A program made the translations under genes and the position numbers. A DNA stretch of 64,000 nucleotides. It comes from Sternotherus odoratus. Taxonomy: Eukaryota; Chordata; Testudines; Kinosternidae. The notes below the pieces were generated by a model. That model did not search any database, was not told the origin of the DNA, and was given only the letters and a program-made list of their open reading frames with translations. The stretch's first letter is position 1. The number at the start of each line of letters is the position of its first letter. Shown in pieces: positions 48,501 through 62,100 of the stretch. The stretch is taken from positions 288,865,041-288,929,040 of the forward strand of contig JAVMKO010000001.1 of assembly GCA_032164245.1 (NCBI GenBank). Direction: 5' to 3'.

Positions 48501-50121
48501 AGAGAACATGCTCGGTTAAAGTTGTGCAATGTTCCCTTATAACATTGTTTGGCAGCCCCCTACTTTGTCCACTACTTGCAGGAAGAGCAGCCCGTTGCAG
48601 CTAGCTGGTCAGGGCTTGGAACCAGGGTGGACCGGCAGCCCTCCTATCAGCTCCCCTATGTTTCCTCTGCGGCAGCTGCCCAGCAGGCTATCAATTGCCG
48701 GACAGTTCAGCTGTCCTTCCCCCCACTGCCATGTCCTGCTCCTGCCCTCTGCCTTGGAGCTGCTCCAGGCAACCTCCTCCTTGCTGTGCAGGGGTGGGTG
48801 GGTGGGGAAGAGGGGTGCTAATGTCAGGATATCCCCTTCCCCGCCTCCTGTCTCCCTGCTCCTGTACCTCATATCCACAGAGTGTGGGGGGACACGATAG
48901 GGCTCAGGACTAGGGTGATCAGATAATAAGTGTAAAAAATCGGGATATGGGGTGGGGATAATAGGTGTCTGTAAGAAAAAGCCCTCAAAATTGGGACTGT
49001 CCCTATAAAATCGGGATATCTGGTCATAACTTGCTGATCTACTTAAAAAGGCAGTATACTTAGAGTGGGGTCAGCCTACTTAGAGGGGCAATGTCTGTCT
49101 GTCTCTGTCTGTCTCTCTCACACACTCACAGTGTCTGTCTCTGCCATGCTCTGTCTCCTCTCTCCATCCATGCTGCCTTGTAGAGTGTGGGGCCACATTA
49201 ACAATACAGTGAAACCTCCATTTAACGGAGTAATTCGGGCGATGGGGTGTCCGTTAAATGAAAAAGTCCGTTATTTAATAATAATAAAAAAAACCGAGCT
49301 GTCGGAGCAGCAGCCCGACCGCACAGGGTCGGGGCGGCAGCTCCGCAGCCCGCCCGCTGCCGGGACCCGGGTGGCAGCCAGGAGCCGTCAGCCAGCCCGC
49401 CCGGGTCCCAGCTGTCGGCCCGCCTGCTTGCGGGACTCGGGCGGGACCCGGGAGCCGGCAGCTCGCCCGCTAGTGGGACCCGGGCGGGACCCGGGAGCCG
49501 GCAGCTCGCCCGCTAGTGGGACCCGGGCGGGAGCCAGCAGCCAGCCTGCCCGCCAACCAGCCCTCCCGCTGCTGTGACCCGGGCGGCAGCCGGGAGCCAG
49601 CAGCCAGCCCGCCCGCTGGCGGGACTCAGGCGGGACTCGGGAGCCGGCAGCCCGCCCGCTAGCGGGACCCGGGCGGGAGCCGGCAGCCAGCCTGCCCGCC
49701 AGCCAGACCTCCCGCTGCAGTGACCCAGGCGGCAGCCGGGAGCCAGCAGCCAGCCCGCCCGCTGCCTGGACCCGGGCGGCAGCTGGGAGCCGGCAGCCGG
49801 CCCGCCCGCTGCCTGGACCCGGGCGGCAGCCGGCAGCCAGCCCGCGAGAAATGGATTTGGGATGCATCAGACTTGCTCAGAAATGTCCGTTGCATCCGAA
49901 GTCTGTTAAATCGAGGTCCGTTAAATCGAGGTTTTACTGTAATGTGTTAACCCTTGAGGGCTCAGCTGACTGCTAGTTCATCATTTAGCAGCAGAGCATT
50001 CCCTGGGAAATATCCCACCTCTTCCTCCACCACTTCAACCAAGCTTCACAATCATCATTGCTGTGCACTGTATTACATTGTTTAAAACATATATTGTGTG
50101 TGTGTGTGTGTGTGTGTGTGT

Positions 50122-50162
<41 letters not shown>

Positions 50163-53100
50163 TTTCCCTGGAACCTAAACACCCCCTGCCCCCATTTACA
50201 TTAATTCTTATGGGAAGATTGAATTCGCTTAACATCGTTTCGCTTAAAGTAGCATTTTTCAGGAACGTAACTACAACATTAAGCGAGGAGTTACTGTACT
50301 TACCTAGCTTCCAGGGATGTTGTGAAGATTAATTTTATGTTTGTACATGCTTTGAAGATCTACTATATAAGTGCAAAGCATGAATGATTTGCAAATGATT
50401 CCCGTCTAGAAAAATAACTATTGCCTAGTAAAATAGAGGATGGTTGTAAAAATGGGGAAAAAATCATTCTTTGCACTGTGTGAATTTGCCATTTGGCTTC
50501 TCTCAATATTAGGCCAGGCAAATCTTCAAGTAAATTTACAACCCAAAGAAGATATTACATATAAGCAGATACAGCTCAATGCACTGGGCAATAGCTAGGA
50601 CAGCAGCTTTTTGCAGAAACGGTATGTGTTGCCCATGCAGAGAATCAGGGCTTGGGAGTTACCTTGAAAGTTTCTCTCCAGGGGGTGATTGGCGTGAACC
50701 TGTTGGAGAAGGGGCTGCTTTTGAGCAGCAAGGAAGGGTTGTCTGGGAGACCCGAAGCACTCCCTCTTCCTGTGTTCCCAAGCCCTGTTAGCACAGGAAT
50801 ATAACTTCATTTTCACTCTTACATTATCGTGTTGGACATTTATCAATATTCCATGGATTTCTTTTGTAGGCCCTCCAGGAAAAACTGTGGAATGTGGCAG
50901 CTCCTCTCTACCTGAAACAGAATGCTTTGGCATCAGCTGCTGCAAAACAGGTGAGATTGTAGGAGCCATGTCTTCATGAGGGCAAGTCCTCTGGGCAAGG
51001 ACCTCATGTGTTCACATGTGCCATATGCCTCTGACTATTTAAATAAAATAGATTATTTTAGTAATCTTGGATTCCAAAAACAACATGAGGTGTGGGATGA
51101 ATGCTAGACTGACTTGTATGTAACTCCACATGTACTGAAGATATTCAGAATTGCTTGGATGCTGTTTTTTTTTTTTTTAAAGAGAAAACTACACACACAG
51201 CCGATAATTGGGCAGATATCCAAATTGAGTCAGCCATCTGATTGAAGATATTATGATTGTGTAGAACTCCACATTCAGCATATTCAAATGCCTGTGGGAA
51301 AACTAAACTCTCTGCTGTCTCAGGAAACTAAAGCTCTCTCAGAGGAAGATCTTGTTGCAGTTGAATCTGAGACTAACTAGTGTGACAGTCGCTCACAAGA
51401 TCAGCTGTGCTGAAGTCACCATAGAATCATAGAAATGTAAGGCTGGAAGGGACCTTGAGAGGTCTGACCTGAATATGCCTTAGATATGACCAAATAAACC
51501 TAGACCATCCCTGACAGATGTTTGTCTAATCTGTTCTTAAAAGGCTCCAAGGACACGGATTCCACAACCTCTCTTGGAAGCCTATTCCAGTGCTTCACTT
51601 TCCTTACTGTTAGAAAGATTTTCCTAACACTTAGTTTAAATTTCTCTTGCTGCAGATTAGGCCGATTACTACTTTTCCTACCTTCCTTGGACGTGGAGAA
51701 CAGTTGATCACTGTCCTTGTTGTAACAGCCCTTAACATATTTGAAGACTCAGGTCCTCCCTGAGTCTTTTTACAAGACTAAACATGACCAGTTTTTTTTT
51801 TTTTAACCATTCCTCTTATGTCATGTTATTAAAAAGATTTTATCATTTTTGTTGCTCTCCTCTGGACTTTCTCCAGTTTGTCCACATCTTTCCTGAAGAG
51901 TGGTGCCCAGAACTGGACACCGCACTCCAGGTGAGACCTCACCAGTGCCAAATAGAGCAACACAATTACCTGCTGTGTCTCCTACATTTGACACTCCTGT
52001 TAATACACCCCAGAATGACATTAGCCTTTTTTGCAACTACATCTCATTAACTCATTCAGTTTGTGACCCACTGTAACCCCAAGATCTCTTTGAGCAGAAC
52101 TGCCACCTAGCCAGTTATTCCCCATTTGTAATTATGTAGTTGACTTTTTTGTTCCTAAGTGTAAAGTGCTTTGCACTTATCTTTATTGAATTTCATTGTG
52201 TTCATTTCAGACCAAATCTCCAATTTGTCAAGGTCATTTTGAATTCTAATCCTGTCCTCCAAAGTGCTTGCAACTCCTCCCCATTTGCTATTCACACATT
52301 TTGTAAACATACTCTGTTGTCAGAGTAGTCAATGAAAATGTAGACTAGTACTACTAGACCCATGACTGACCTGTGCTGGACCCCATTAGATACGTCCTCC
52401 CAGTTTGACAGTGAATCATTATTAATTACTCTTTGAGTACAGTTTTTCAACTAGTTATTCACCTGTCTTATAGTAATTTAATCTAGATCATATTTCCCTG
52501 GTTTGCCTTTGAGATTGTCATGTGGGTCTGTGTCAAAAGCCTTATTAAAATCAAGCTATATCATGCCTACAGCTTCCTCCCCCCATCTACTAGGCCAATA
52601 AACCTTTCAAAGAAGGAAATTAGGTTGGTTTGATGTGATTGGTTCTTGACAAATTCAGGTTGACTATTGCCTATAACCCTCTTATCATCTGGTGCTTACA
52701 AATTGATTGTTTCATAATTTGTTCCAGTATCTTTCCTGGTATTGAGGTTAGGCTGACTGTTCTCTAAATCCCCTGGTTTTCTTTGTTCTACTTTGTAAAG
52801 GCACAGGTACTGTAAATTGCCTTTCAGTCCTCTGGGGCCTCTCCTGTCCTGCATGAGTTCTTGAAGATAATTGCTAGTGGTTCAGAGATGGCTTCAGCAA
52901 GTTCCTAGTGTACTCGACAGTGGAATTTTATCAGGCCCTGCTGATTTGAATACATCCAACCGATCCAGCTGTTCTTTAATCTGTCCTTTCCCTGATTTGG
53001 GTTGTGTTCCTTCCTCTTTGTTAAGACTAATTGTGTTAATTATCTGGTCACCCTGAACCTTTTTAGTGAAGACTAAAGTAAAATAGGCATCAAATACCTC

Positions 53101-56100
53101 ATCCTACTTGATGTGATCCATTTTATCTCTCCTTCCCTGCTAAGTAGTGGATTATGGTTTCCTATGATTTTTCTTTTGCTTCTAATGTATTTATAGAACC
53201 TCTTCTTACTGCCTTTTATATCCCTTGGTAGGTGTAAATCTTTTTGTACTGTCTCCTTTTCTGATTTTGTCCCTACATGCTTGTGCTATTCTTTTGTACC
53301 CATCCTTAGCAGTTCATCCATGTTTCTGCTTTTTGCAGTACCTCTTTTTGATTTTCAGGTCATTAAAGAGCTCCTGATGGAGCCATATTGGCCTTAGAGG
53401 AAAAAGTAGTAACTTCCCTTTGCATTGGGATAGTTTGCTGTCGTACCTTTAATATAGCCTCCTTTCAAAAACTGTCAGCTCCCATGAAATCCTTTCCCCC
53501 TCCGGTTGCATCAACACTATGTACCACTGGCAGCAGCATGCAGTGTATGTGTAGTTACATGCAATAGTGAAAACCACATTGCAGTGTATAGCTACACGTG
53601 TCAGTGAAAGGCTCTGGCAGAGGGGAGAGAGTGGGGAAGGCTTAGCTGCCCGCTGCTTTCTCGCCAGAGCCTTTTCCCATTGCCAGAACCTTTTCCTACA
53701 GCCGGGGAAGAATTCCCACTGCCTCCCTGCTGCTGGACACTATCATTTTATATGTATAGTTCTATTCATACATGTATAGTTGGGATTATGTTTTCCAATG
53801 TGCCCAGTCACCCAATTTTGAGATCCTTTTGTAACTCTTCGCAGTCTGCCTTGGACTGAACTATCTTGTGTAGTTTTGTATTATCTGCAAATTTTGCTGT
53901 CTCACTGTTTACCCCTTTATCCAATAATTTATGAATATGTTAAATAGGACTGGGCCAGTACAGGTCCCTGGGGGACACCACTATATGCCTCTTTCTATTC
54001 TGAAAACTGACCATTTATTTCTACCCTTTGTTTCCTATCTTTTAACCTGTTACCAATCCATGAGAGCACCTTCCCTCTTAGGCAGAGTAAGTTGTCATGG
54101 GATAAGAGCCTTTGGTGAAGGACCTTGTAAAAACATTTCTGAAAATCGAAATACAAATTTCAGCTTTTCCCATGTTCAATTTTTATAAGACCCATGATGC
54201 TGCTACCCTGAAAATGACGGAGATCATGCACAGAAAAGCCAGAACTGGAAAATCCAAAGAGAAGCAGAGGAGCAAAGGGCTATTCATCAAGCTGGAAACA
54301 AACCTAAGCTGGAAATAAGTGTCTAGTCCTGTTGAGAGAAGATATTTGAGTCTCCAGTTAATTAAAATGTAGCGAAGAGACAGCTATCACTGTCTGTCAG
54401 AGCCCACTATGCTATAAACAGCTGTCTCCAGAGACTGGTGGAAACAAAAGTCTATTAGGCTTGTATATCTTTCTCTAATTGCAGTACCTTTACTTGCAGC
54501 TCTGTCCAGCAGTACACAGACCCCTCGGTTAGGCTGCTTGTTCTGTTTGCAGCTCTCCTCCCCTTCTCCCCCCCAACCCCCAAAATGAGATGAGAGGGCA
54601 ACCTTTCTTATTGGTACTTAAGTTCAATATGAAGTGCTACTTGCAGAGAAATTTGCAACCTTCTTTAATAATCTAAGCACTTCTCCAACTGATTTGTGCA
54701 CATTTTATATGTTCTACTCTAATCAAATAATGTAACATTGCAAATGGAATAGCTTATTGCCTAAACTTTGAACTATATATTTTAGAGACTCCAGAATGCT
54801 GTGTATGTTTTGTTTTGTAGCTGAAGCTTGAAATTGAACGTGGAGCATTCTTGACTGTGTGATTGCAAGAGGATTGGACACTTTTTAAAAATCAAAATCT
54901 AGACAAACTGCCCATTTAGATCTTAAACTCGAACAGGGTCTTTGGGGCTGCTGTTTTCTGCTTACTTCTTGTGCTATCCTACTGTATCAGGACAACTATT
55001 ACAGGAGTGGGTTAGTGGGCACCTAAAAGTTTACAACATGGGTAGTTTGAGTCAGGATGCAGGGAGAGATGACATCAGGAAAAAGAGAGGGATGGGTAAA
55101 TAGCACATAGACACCTCCCATGAACATCCTTAGGTGTTGCGTTTTCGTTTTTTTTTTTTTTTTGCAAGATTTCATGCATTGTATTTCTTTTAATTTATTT
55201 AGGGCTAGATTCTAATCCCCCTTACACATGTTGGGTACTACTTATTCCATGAATAGTTCCACTGAAATAAAGAGACTGAGATGCTATTCATCTCACTTGT
55301 GATACTGAAATGCATGAGTAAAGGTTTCTTACTCTGGCAGCCACACTTGCACAGCAGCTGAACAAAATCTGACACAGTTAATCACATGTTTTTTATATTG
55401 TAGATTATGGAAGAAACTTACAAAATGGAGTTTATGTACAGTGGAGTGGAAAATAGACAAGTGGTCATTATTCACCACATGAGATTGCAAGCCAAAGCAT
55501 TACAACTTATAGTGACTGCACGTACTTCTAGAGGGTAAGAATTACCTGCAGGGGAGGCGTCTTGAATGGGTTAACTGCAAAAATCAAGTTCTCTCAAACT
55601 TGGTTGCAAATGACAAAGGTAACTTACATGCGTAATACGTAATTGCATACAAATAACGGGTCATTAAAAGACTGTCTGAGAATGAGATGGTTTCTTCATT
55701 TATCTTCAAAGCATCTGTTGAGCTATGCAGCATAAAGTCAAGTTATCAACTTGCTAGGAGTGTACAAACCATTTGGGGTTTTTCCTCTGACACAAGGATA
55801 TGAAATACACATCTGATCACTTCTAATTTGATAGGGCATCATTCATTTTAGATCTGAAAACTTAAGAGTTTATTTAAATAGGAAAGTGTCAGGTACCTAT
55901 TAAAAAGTACCCATCCTATTTATATCAATAGATTACCCTATAAGCTTGTTCATAGAAAAGAAAAATATATATTTTGACTGACTTATTTCTGCAGTGGATG
56001 TTTTAAGCACTAGTACTGCAAATACTTAATCATGTGCATAACTTTGATCAGATGAGTGGCCCTGTTTAGTTCAATTTGATGATTCAAGTGAATAAAGTTT

Positions 56101-59100
56101 TACACATGGATTTTAAGTGTTTGCACAATCAGAGCCTTATCTTATGTCTGTACTGATCTGGAAGGTGTATGAGACCTACCTGCAGTAGCTCTGGTCAAGC
56201 TGACGCACTAAAAATGGAAGTGTAACTATTGTGGCATGAGTTGCAGAAGGGACTAGCCATCCCAAGTAGATACCTGTTCAAGATGCCAATTATGTACTTG
56301 GGCAGCTAGTCCCTCCCACTGCTCATCCTGCCACGGTTACACTTCGATTCTTAGCGGGCTAACTCAATCAAAGCTAGTGCGGATATGTCTCCTCAAGCTG
56401 GAACGTGCACCTTCCAGGTGCACTATAGACATACCCTCAGTTTGTCATGGTTAGGGCACAATGTTAGGAGACTGGGTTTTTTAGCTTTTATTTCCAGCTG
56501 TAACACAGAGCTGCCTTGGGAAGTCACTTAACCTATTTGCTGCTCAGTTTCCCATGTTACAATGGGAAGTTAATACTGTCTTCCCAGAAGTAAAGAATCT
56601 GTTTAAATGCAACCATTTATTGTATGACACTGTCATGCTGACCTCTCATCTGTAAGATCTTGCACTTTCCACAAGCACACAGATGTTCCAGAATCTCTGG
56701 ATACTTTTATAATGCTGATAGGATTATAGCCAGTTTTTTAATTGGGGGAGAAAAATAAAAGGAACCTTTTATCTTCATTTCAGAGTGGAACCCCTTTTTG
56801 GAATGTGTGAAAATTTTTTACAGGAAGTGGATTCTTTTCAGAGGTGAGTGTCTCATTGCTCTTTCCCTTTTTATTAAAAAAAAAAAAAATCTAAAGAACA
56901 TTGATATAAAATCCTTTCTCAAGAAAGCTGAAAATAAACATGTTATATGTAGTTCATCTCAAATAGAATGTGTCAAACTAATCTTAAGCTTTTAAGATGT
57001 ATGCAGTTCTAAAAAATAAAAATCCAAAGTTGCGTGGCATAGAAAAATTCTGCTCTCGAGCTACACAGTGGGCTTCATTCTTGATATTCTTTGCAGCTCC
57101 TGTTGCCACCAATTAGATCTGTGCATATAGGGCCTGATCCTGCACCTATTGAACTGGATTAGATCAGCCATGTAGAATTGGCGTCTTAGCAAAAACAGAA
57201 TATAACCATGTACCTAGAGAATCACTGGGCAGGTCCGAAAACAGAATCCCTCCCTCCCCCCATTTTCTTTATGAATGCGCCATATGTTTGATTGAAAAGC
57301 TCCTTATGGCTTGTAGAAAATGTCCCAAGATCATAATCATCTCACATTCTAGCTAATGAATTTAAAAATCTTCTGCAGTTTTGGCTTCTAATAGGCTGAC
57401 AGTTTATTTCTCCACCTTTTAATGAGGCTATCACTGTGGTATCTCTGATTGTCCACATGCATTCATTCCATCTCTGGTTTGCATGTGCAGATCAGATTTT
57501 TTGGACCAGCAGTATCCACTGCACTTGTGCCTGCACCTTGGATGCCCTTGCCCACCACCAGACAGAATGAGCCCAACTGTCCCTCAGTTCCTTTTTACCA
57601 TTCATGGCTGCAAGATGGAACCCCTGCAACGTCCACTTCTCTGGAGACTGTACGACTTTACTGAGTGTATAGATATTGGGTGCGGGGGAAGGGGGCAACA
57701 CTACATTGTTACACTAGTATGAATAAAACCCCTCTTATTAGTGTTATGGACTTTCCCATATGGCTGCAATCAAGCCTTTTGGGTTCAAAACTTGCTCCTG
57801 TCGCTCCTTCTTCAAGATGACACAGAAAGTCAGAGAGGCTCATCTTCAATTTTTTCCTCCTGGATGCTCAGCTAGCGCCACCTCAGATATGGAAAAGAAG
57901 AGCCTACTGGTTCTGAACAGGCTTCCTCTGTGAGTGTTCTAGGAGGAACACTGGCAAGTGGAGGAGCACTTGATCCAAGGAGTGGTTTCCTTTTCTTCAC
58001 CAGATGAAGGAGTTAGTCCTCTCTACTTCCACTCAACCTGATGGTTTCAAAACAGTTCAGAAGCTTGTGTGTCATGTGGTAAATAGGGTAGAAATTCCTG
58101 TGGAGGTAGGGCAGGAGAAATAGCATAAGTTTCCAGACATTCTACTCTCCTCCATGCCCAGAAGGCTGACCTTGCCAATTAATGTTGGAACCAGCCATAT
58201 ATATATATGGTAGACTATGGCACCTGCCTCAAAAACAGCAGCTATGCACTATCAAATCCCTTCAAGGTGGGCTTGAATATTTTTATATGCACCCAGTTTG
58301 TGGGACTTGGTAGGAGCAGCTGTGCGTGAAAAATCCAGACAGCAAGGACCCCCAAAAGTGGCTCAAAGAGAAGGATCTGAAAAAATCAGATTTACCTGGA
58401 GGAAAAAATAATTGCCATTCAACCTGAATATGGACATTGAAAATTACGAGGTATTCTCATCAAAAATAGGATTATATTAATTGGGACAAGGTATCACAAT
58501 TTACTGAACACTTCCCTCAAGAAAATAGGGAGGAACAGGTATTTCTTGTAGTTGAGTGGCTCATATATCACTCAGGCAGGCAGCATTAAATACGTCTGAT
58601 ACTGCAGCATGCTCCATAGCCACCTTCATTGCCATGCACAGGAGTTCATGGTTACAATCTTTTAGAATACTCAGGGAGGTCCAGACAACAGCTGAGGACC
58701 TCCTATTTGAAGGTTGTGACCTGTTCAGTGCTAGAACTGATGAAGTCCTGTGCTCTCTGAAAGATTTGAGAGCCACTCTCGATTCCTTGAGTCTGCATGC
58801 CAGCCCCTTTCACCTGATCCTACATCTTTTCACCACAGTGGGTCTCAGAATCAACAAAGAAAAGTTATCAGTGTTGCTGACCAAGAGAATAGTGTGTGGG
58901 GGGGAGTGCTAGATTCCACATTGGCAAAGGCTTCTCTGTGTCACAGAAGACATTCAGGAGCAAGGAAGATCTCATCAACCAGCTGTAGGTTCACCCACAA
59001 ATGTCAGTAAGAATTTGCCCCAGGCTCCTGCATCGCATGGCTTCCTTCACTTGCATCATATAGCATATCCGTTGCCTCTCATGCAAGGGTATTTGAAATC

Positions 59101-62100
59101 TTTATATTTACCCAACAGAGATCACTCCTGCAAGGAGTCCTCTCATTCAGTTGATGGAAACACACACTGCTGGTGCGTGAAAGAGTACAGCTCTACCTAT
59201 CAGGATGCTGGTTACAGATGCCTCTATGCTGTCTTTGGGAGCTCACCTTTCACCACCTCTGGATTGCCAAAGAATCTCACCTGCACATAAATGTTCCAGA
59301 ATGTAGAGCTGTTTGTCTAGTGTGCATGGCATTCCTACCCATGCTACAAGGACAATCAGTCCAGATGATAGATAACACATAGCAATGCTTTATGTGAACA
59401 GCCAAGGAGGCGCATGGTCATCTCTGCTTTTCCAAGAAGCTGTTAATCTCTGGAACTGGTGTATTCATCACCAAATCATTCCAATAGGTATTCATCTACC
59501 AGACTTGCAGAACTTCCTTGCTAATGGATGATCATATAATTGATCCTGCAGAACATCTTACGTAAGTGGGGATACCCAATGATAGACCCATTGGCTCCAG
59601 ACTGGAACAAGAAATTCCAAACACTCTGCTCATGGTGAGGTGTGTGCCCAGGCTTCCTGTCAGATGCTTTCCTCATCTTGTGGACTCCAGGGGTAACTTG
59701 TGGCTTCCAAGATCCTGTTAATATCAAGGGGCCTAAGAAACTCAGACAATTAAATAGTAATAATAATGCTAGCTTGACCCCCGCAGTTTCAATATTCAGG
59801 CTGAATGAACCTGTTAACTCAGTCCCCGACAATATTACCTGTCTTGCCACATGTGATCTCCCAGAACAGAGGTTAGCTCCTACATCCAGGTCTAGCACTG
59901 TTGCTTCTGACAGCATAGTTAACTACTATTTAAAACGCTGCTCAGGTGAGATCCAAAACATATTGGTGCGTACCAGAAAGGAATCCATTAAACTGACCTG
60001 TGCAGGAAAAAAGTAGAGTAGTTCTCTATTTGGGCAGCACCACGCTATCTGTTTCCTTTAGAAATCCCAATTCCTATTATTTTAGACTATTTGCTATCCT
60101 AAAGCATTCAGAGCTGTCCATTAATTCTAAGGATACATTTAGCAGCAGTATTAGCACCTCCTCCTACTCAGTCACACCATTTTCCCCCACCCCCTGCAAT
60201 AACTTAATTTTTTTAAGGACCATATTCATGTGTCTCTTCCCACCTTCCCCCATTCCTTTCATAGAATCTTAATATAGTCTTAGTTTGCTTAATGGAGCCT
60301 GCTTTTGAGCCCCCTAGAAACATGCTCTGTATAATATCTATGAAAACTGCCTTTTTAGCAGCTGTAACAGCAGCTTGAAGGCTAGAGGAAATTCAGGCCC
60401 CCATGGCTAGTCCACCTCAAAAGGCAAAGTGGCCCTTTAGACCTCATCCTAGGTTTTTTACTACAACTGTCTTCAATTTTTCATTTGAATCAGGTGTTCT
60501 TTCCTACACCCCATGCCAAATCGCTCACCCTTGATGTAGTTAGGGTTATTTCATATTGCCTTGGCAGAAAAGACCATTCACAGAAGCTCCCCTAAGAGGT
60601 CTGTAGCATTTGCTGACAGGGTGACATATCAGGCAGTCTCTACTCAGCAACTGTTTACATGAATATCTAGTTGCATTAGGTCATGCGATGAGTTAGCTAG
60701 ATTAGATCCACACGGGCAGGTTAGAGCCCACTCTGCCTGGGCTTAGGCAACTTTTCTGAGAAGCATACCAATTTTTTCTGATGCTGAAACCAAGCTTGGA
60801 ACTAGTTCATTTATTCTGATATTTCTAGAACTTTTCTACTGTCACGATAGAGGTAATAAGATAAAAGCTGAAGCAATAAGTGGCTTGACTGAGCAGCAGA
60901 GTCTTATTGAATGACTGTAATAAGCATTTGATTTCTGTTCAATATATTTTTAACACACACAGATGTTTTATTTCTGAACTGCCCCATATGCAAGACAGTT
61001 TTGTGGATAAACTGCTAGACTTAATGCCCAGACTTGTGACCTCCAAGCCTTCAGAAGCGGTGAAGATCCTGCAAACAACGCTACGACAGAGCACCTTCCT
61101 TCACCTTCCTCTCCCAGAGCAGGTAAGTAATCCCTAGAGGAATGAAGAGCAGCCCCAGGTTCCAGGATTAATTCTCTTCTGCTGGAGAAGGCGGCTTTTA
61201 TGGCCTATTCAGCTGGCTAGTCATGAGAGATATTTCTTCAGATATTGCACAGTGTTTCCAGGACTGTCCTCAAAAAGCTAAGGAGCTTGATTAATTTTTC
61301 GATAGTGTCAGGAATTTTGAAAGTTGCATTGTGTTTTCTTAGATGTTTTTCTTCTCCTCCCCACCCTCCTCCCTTTTCCTTCCAGATCCACAGAGCTTCT
61401 GCAACCATTATTGAACCTGCAGGCGAGTCTGATAACCCTTTGAGGTTTACGTCAGGACTAGTGGTGGCATTGGATGTCGATGCAACTCTGGAGCACGTGC
61501 AGGATCCTCAGAGCACAGTTAAAGTTCAGGTAATGAGTGATTCTTCCTAAAGGGAAACAAGAAAGTGAAGCCTTTGAGGAGAAGTTTGCCTTTTGCGGTG
61601 AGGCGCACTATTAGTGTTTCTAAATTATAAATAATGGTGTACCTTAATAGCAGTGAGGAATTTTTTTGTGTAGCTAAACACAACAGTATGTTTAGGGACT
61701 GGCCTGAACCACGGAGTCCGGCTCTTCACTTACCCAAAGATTGTAAGAGTTTGGTTTGAGCCCATCTCTTCTTAAACAACAGCTAAGGACATCAGGTATG
61801 ATATGTCAGATCACGACACTGGTCTGTCAGGAACACTGTCATGCCACTCTTGGATTGCAGACTCTTCAGATGGTGCCACCTTTTGGGTTCAAAAAGCACA
61901 TAGCACATTGTGGACATTAGCAGAAACAACTATTGCCAATAGAAAAATGTGTACATCCCAGGGGGATGAATGAAATTATGGAAGCAGAAGAGGCTCTTCT
62001 CAAGGATCTCTAAAGATATAAGCCCATTTCTCTCCTTTGAGATAAGTAAGTAACTAAACTACAGGAAGGGAATTGGTTTTTTTTAAATGTCGCCAAGAGG

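Larger units (their letters stand above)
48437..50296. mobile_element. pogo/Tigger-like element carrying other insertions
   Basis: CAGTAACTCCTCACTTAATG at the left and 'cattaagcgaggagttactg' at the right, with TA target duplication (48435-48436 and 50297-50298). It contains a hAT fragment (48911), a second pogo-like MITE (49207) and a TG/CA tract (50095). No transposase reading frame was recognised. Confidence 0.88.
48385..50370 (+). repeat. MIR SINE split by a pogo-like element
   Basis: 'gtttcttcatcagtaaaaca' then 'ggaataata' continues at 50299 as 'cttacctagc' and 'gggatgttgtgaagattaat', giving a normal MIR order once the insertion at 48437-50296 is removed. Confidence 0.72.

Noticed and set aside
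51522..52328. Short open frames in the CR1 region as host genes
   Set aside because: They are antisense readings of a dead CR1 element with recognisable 3' UTR ends.
58556..60016. Open frames of 118-131 codons as a separate gene
   Set aside because: They lie inside the decayed DIRS-like element and break at many stops.
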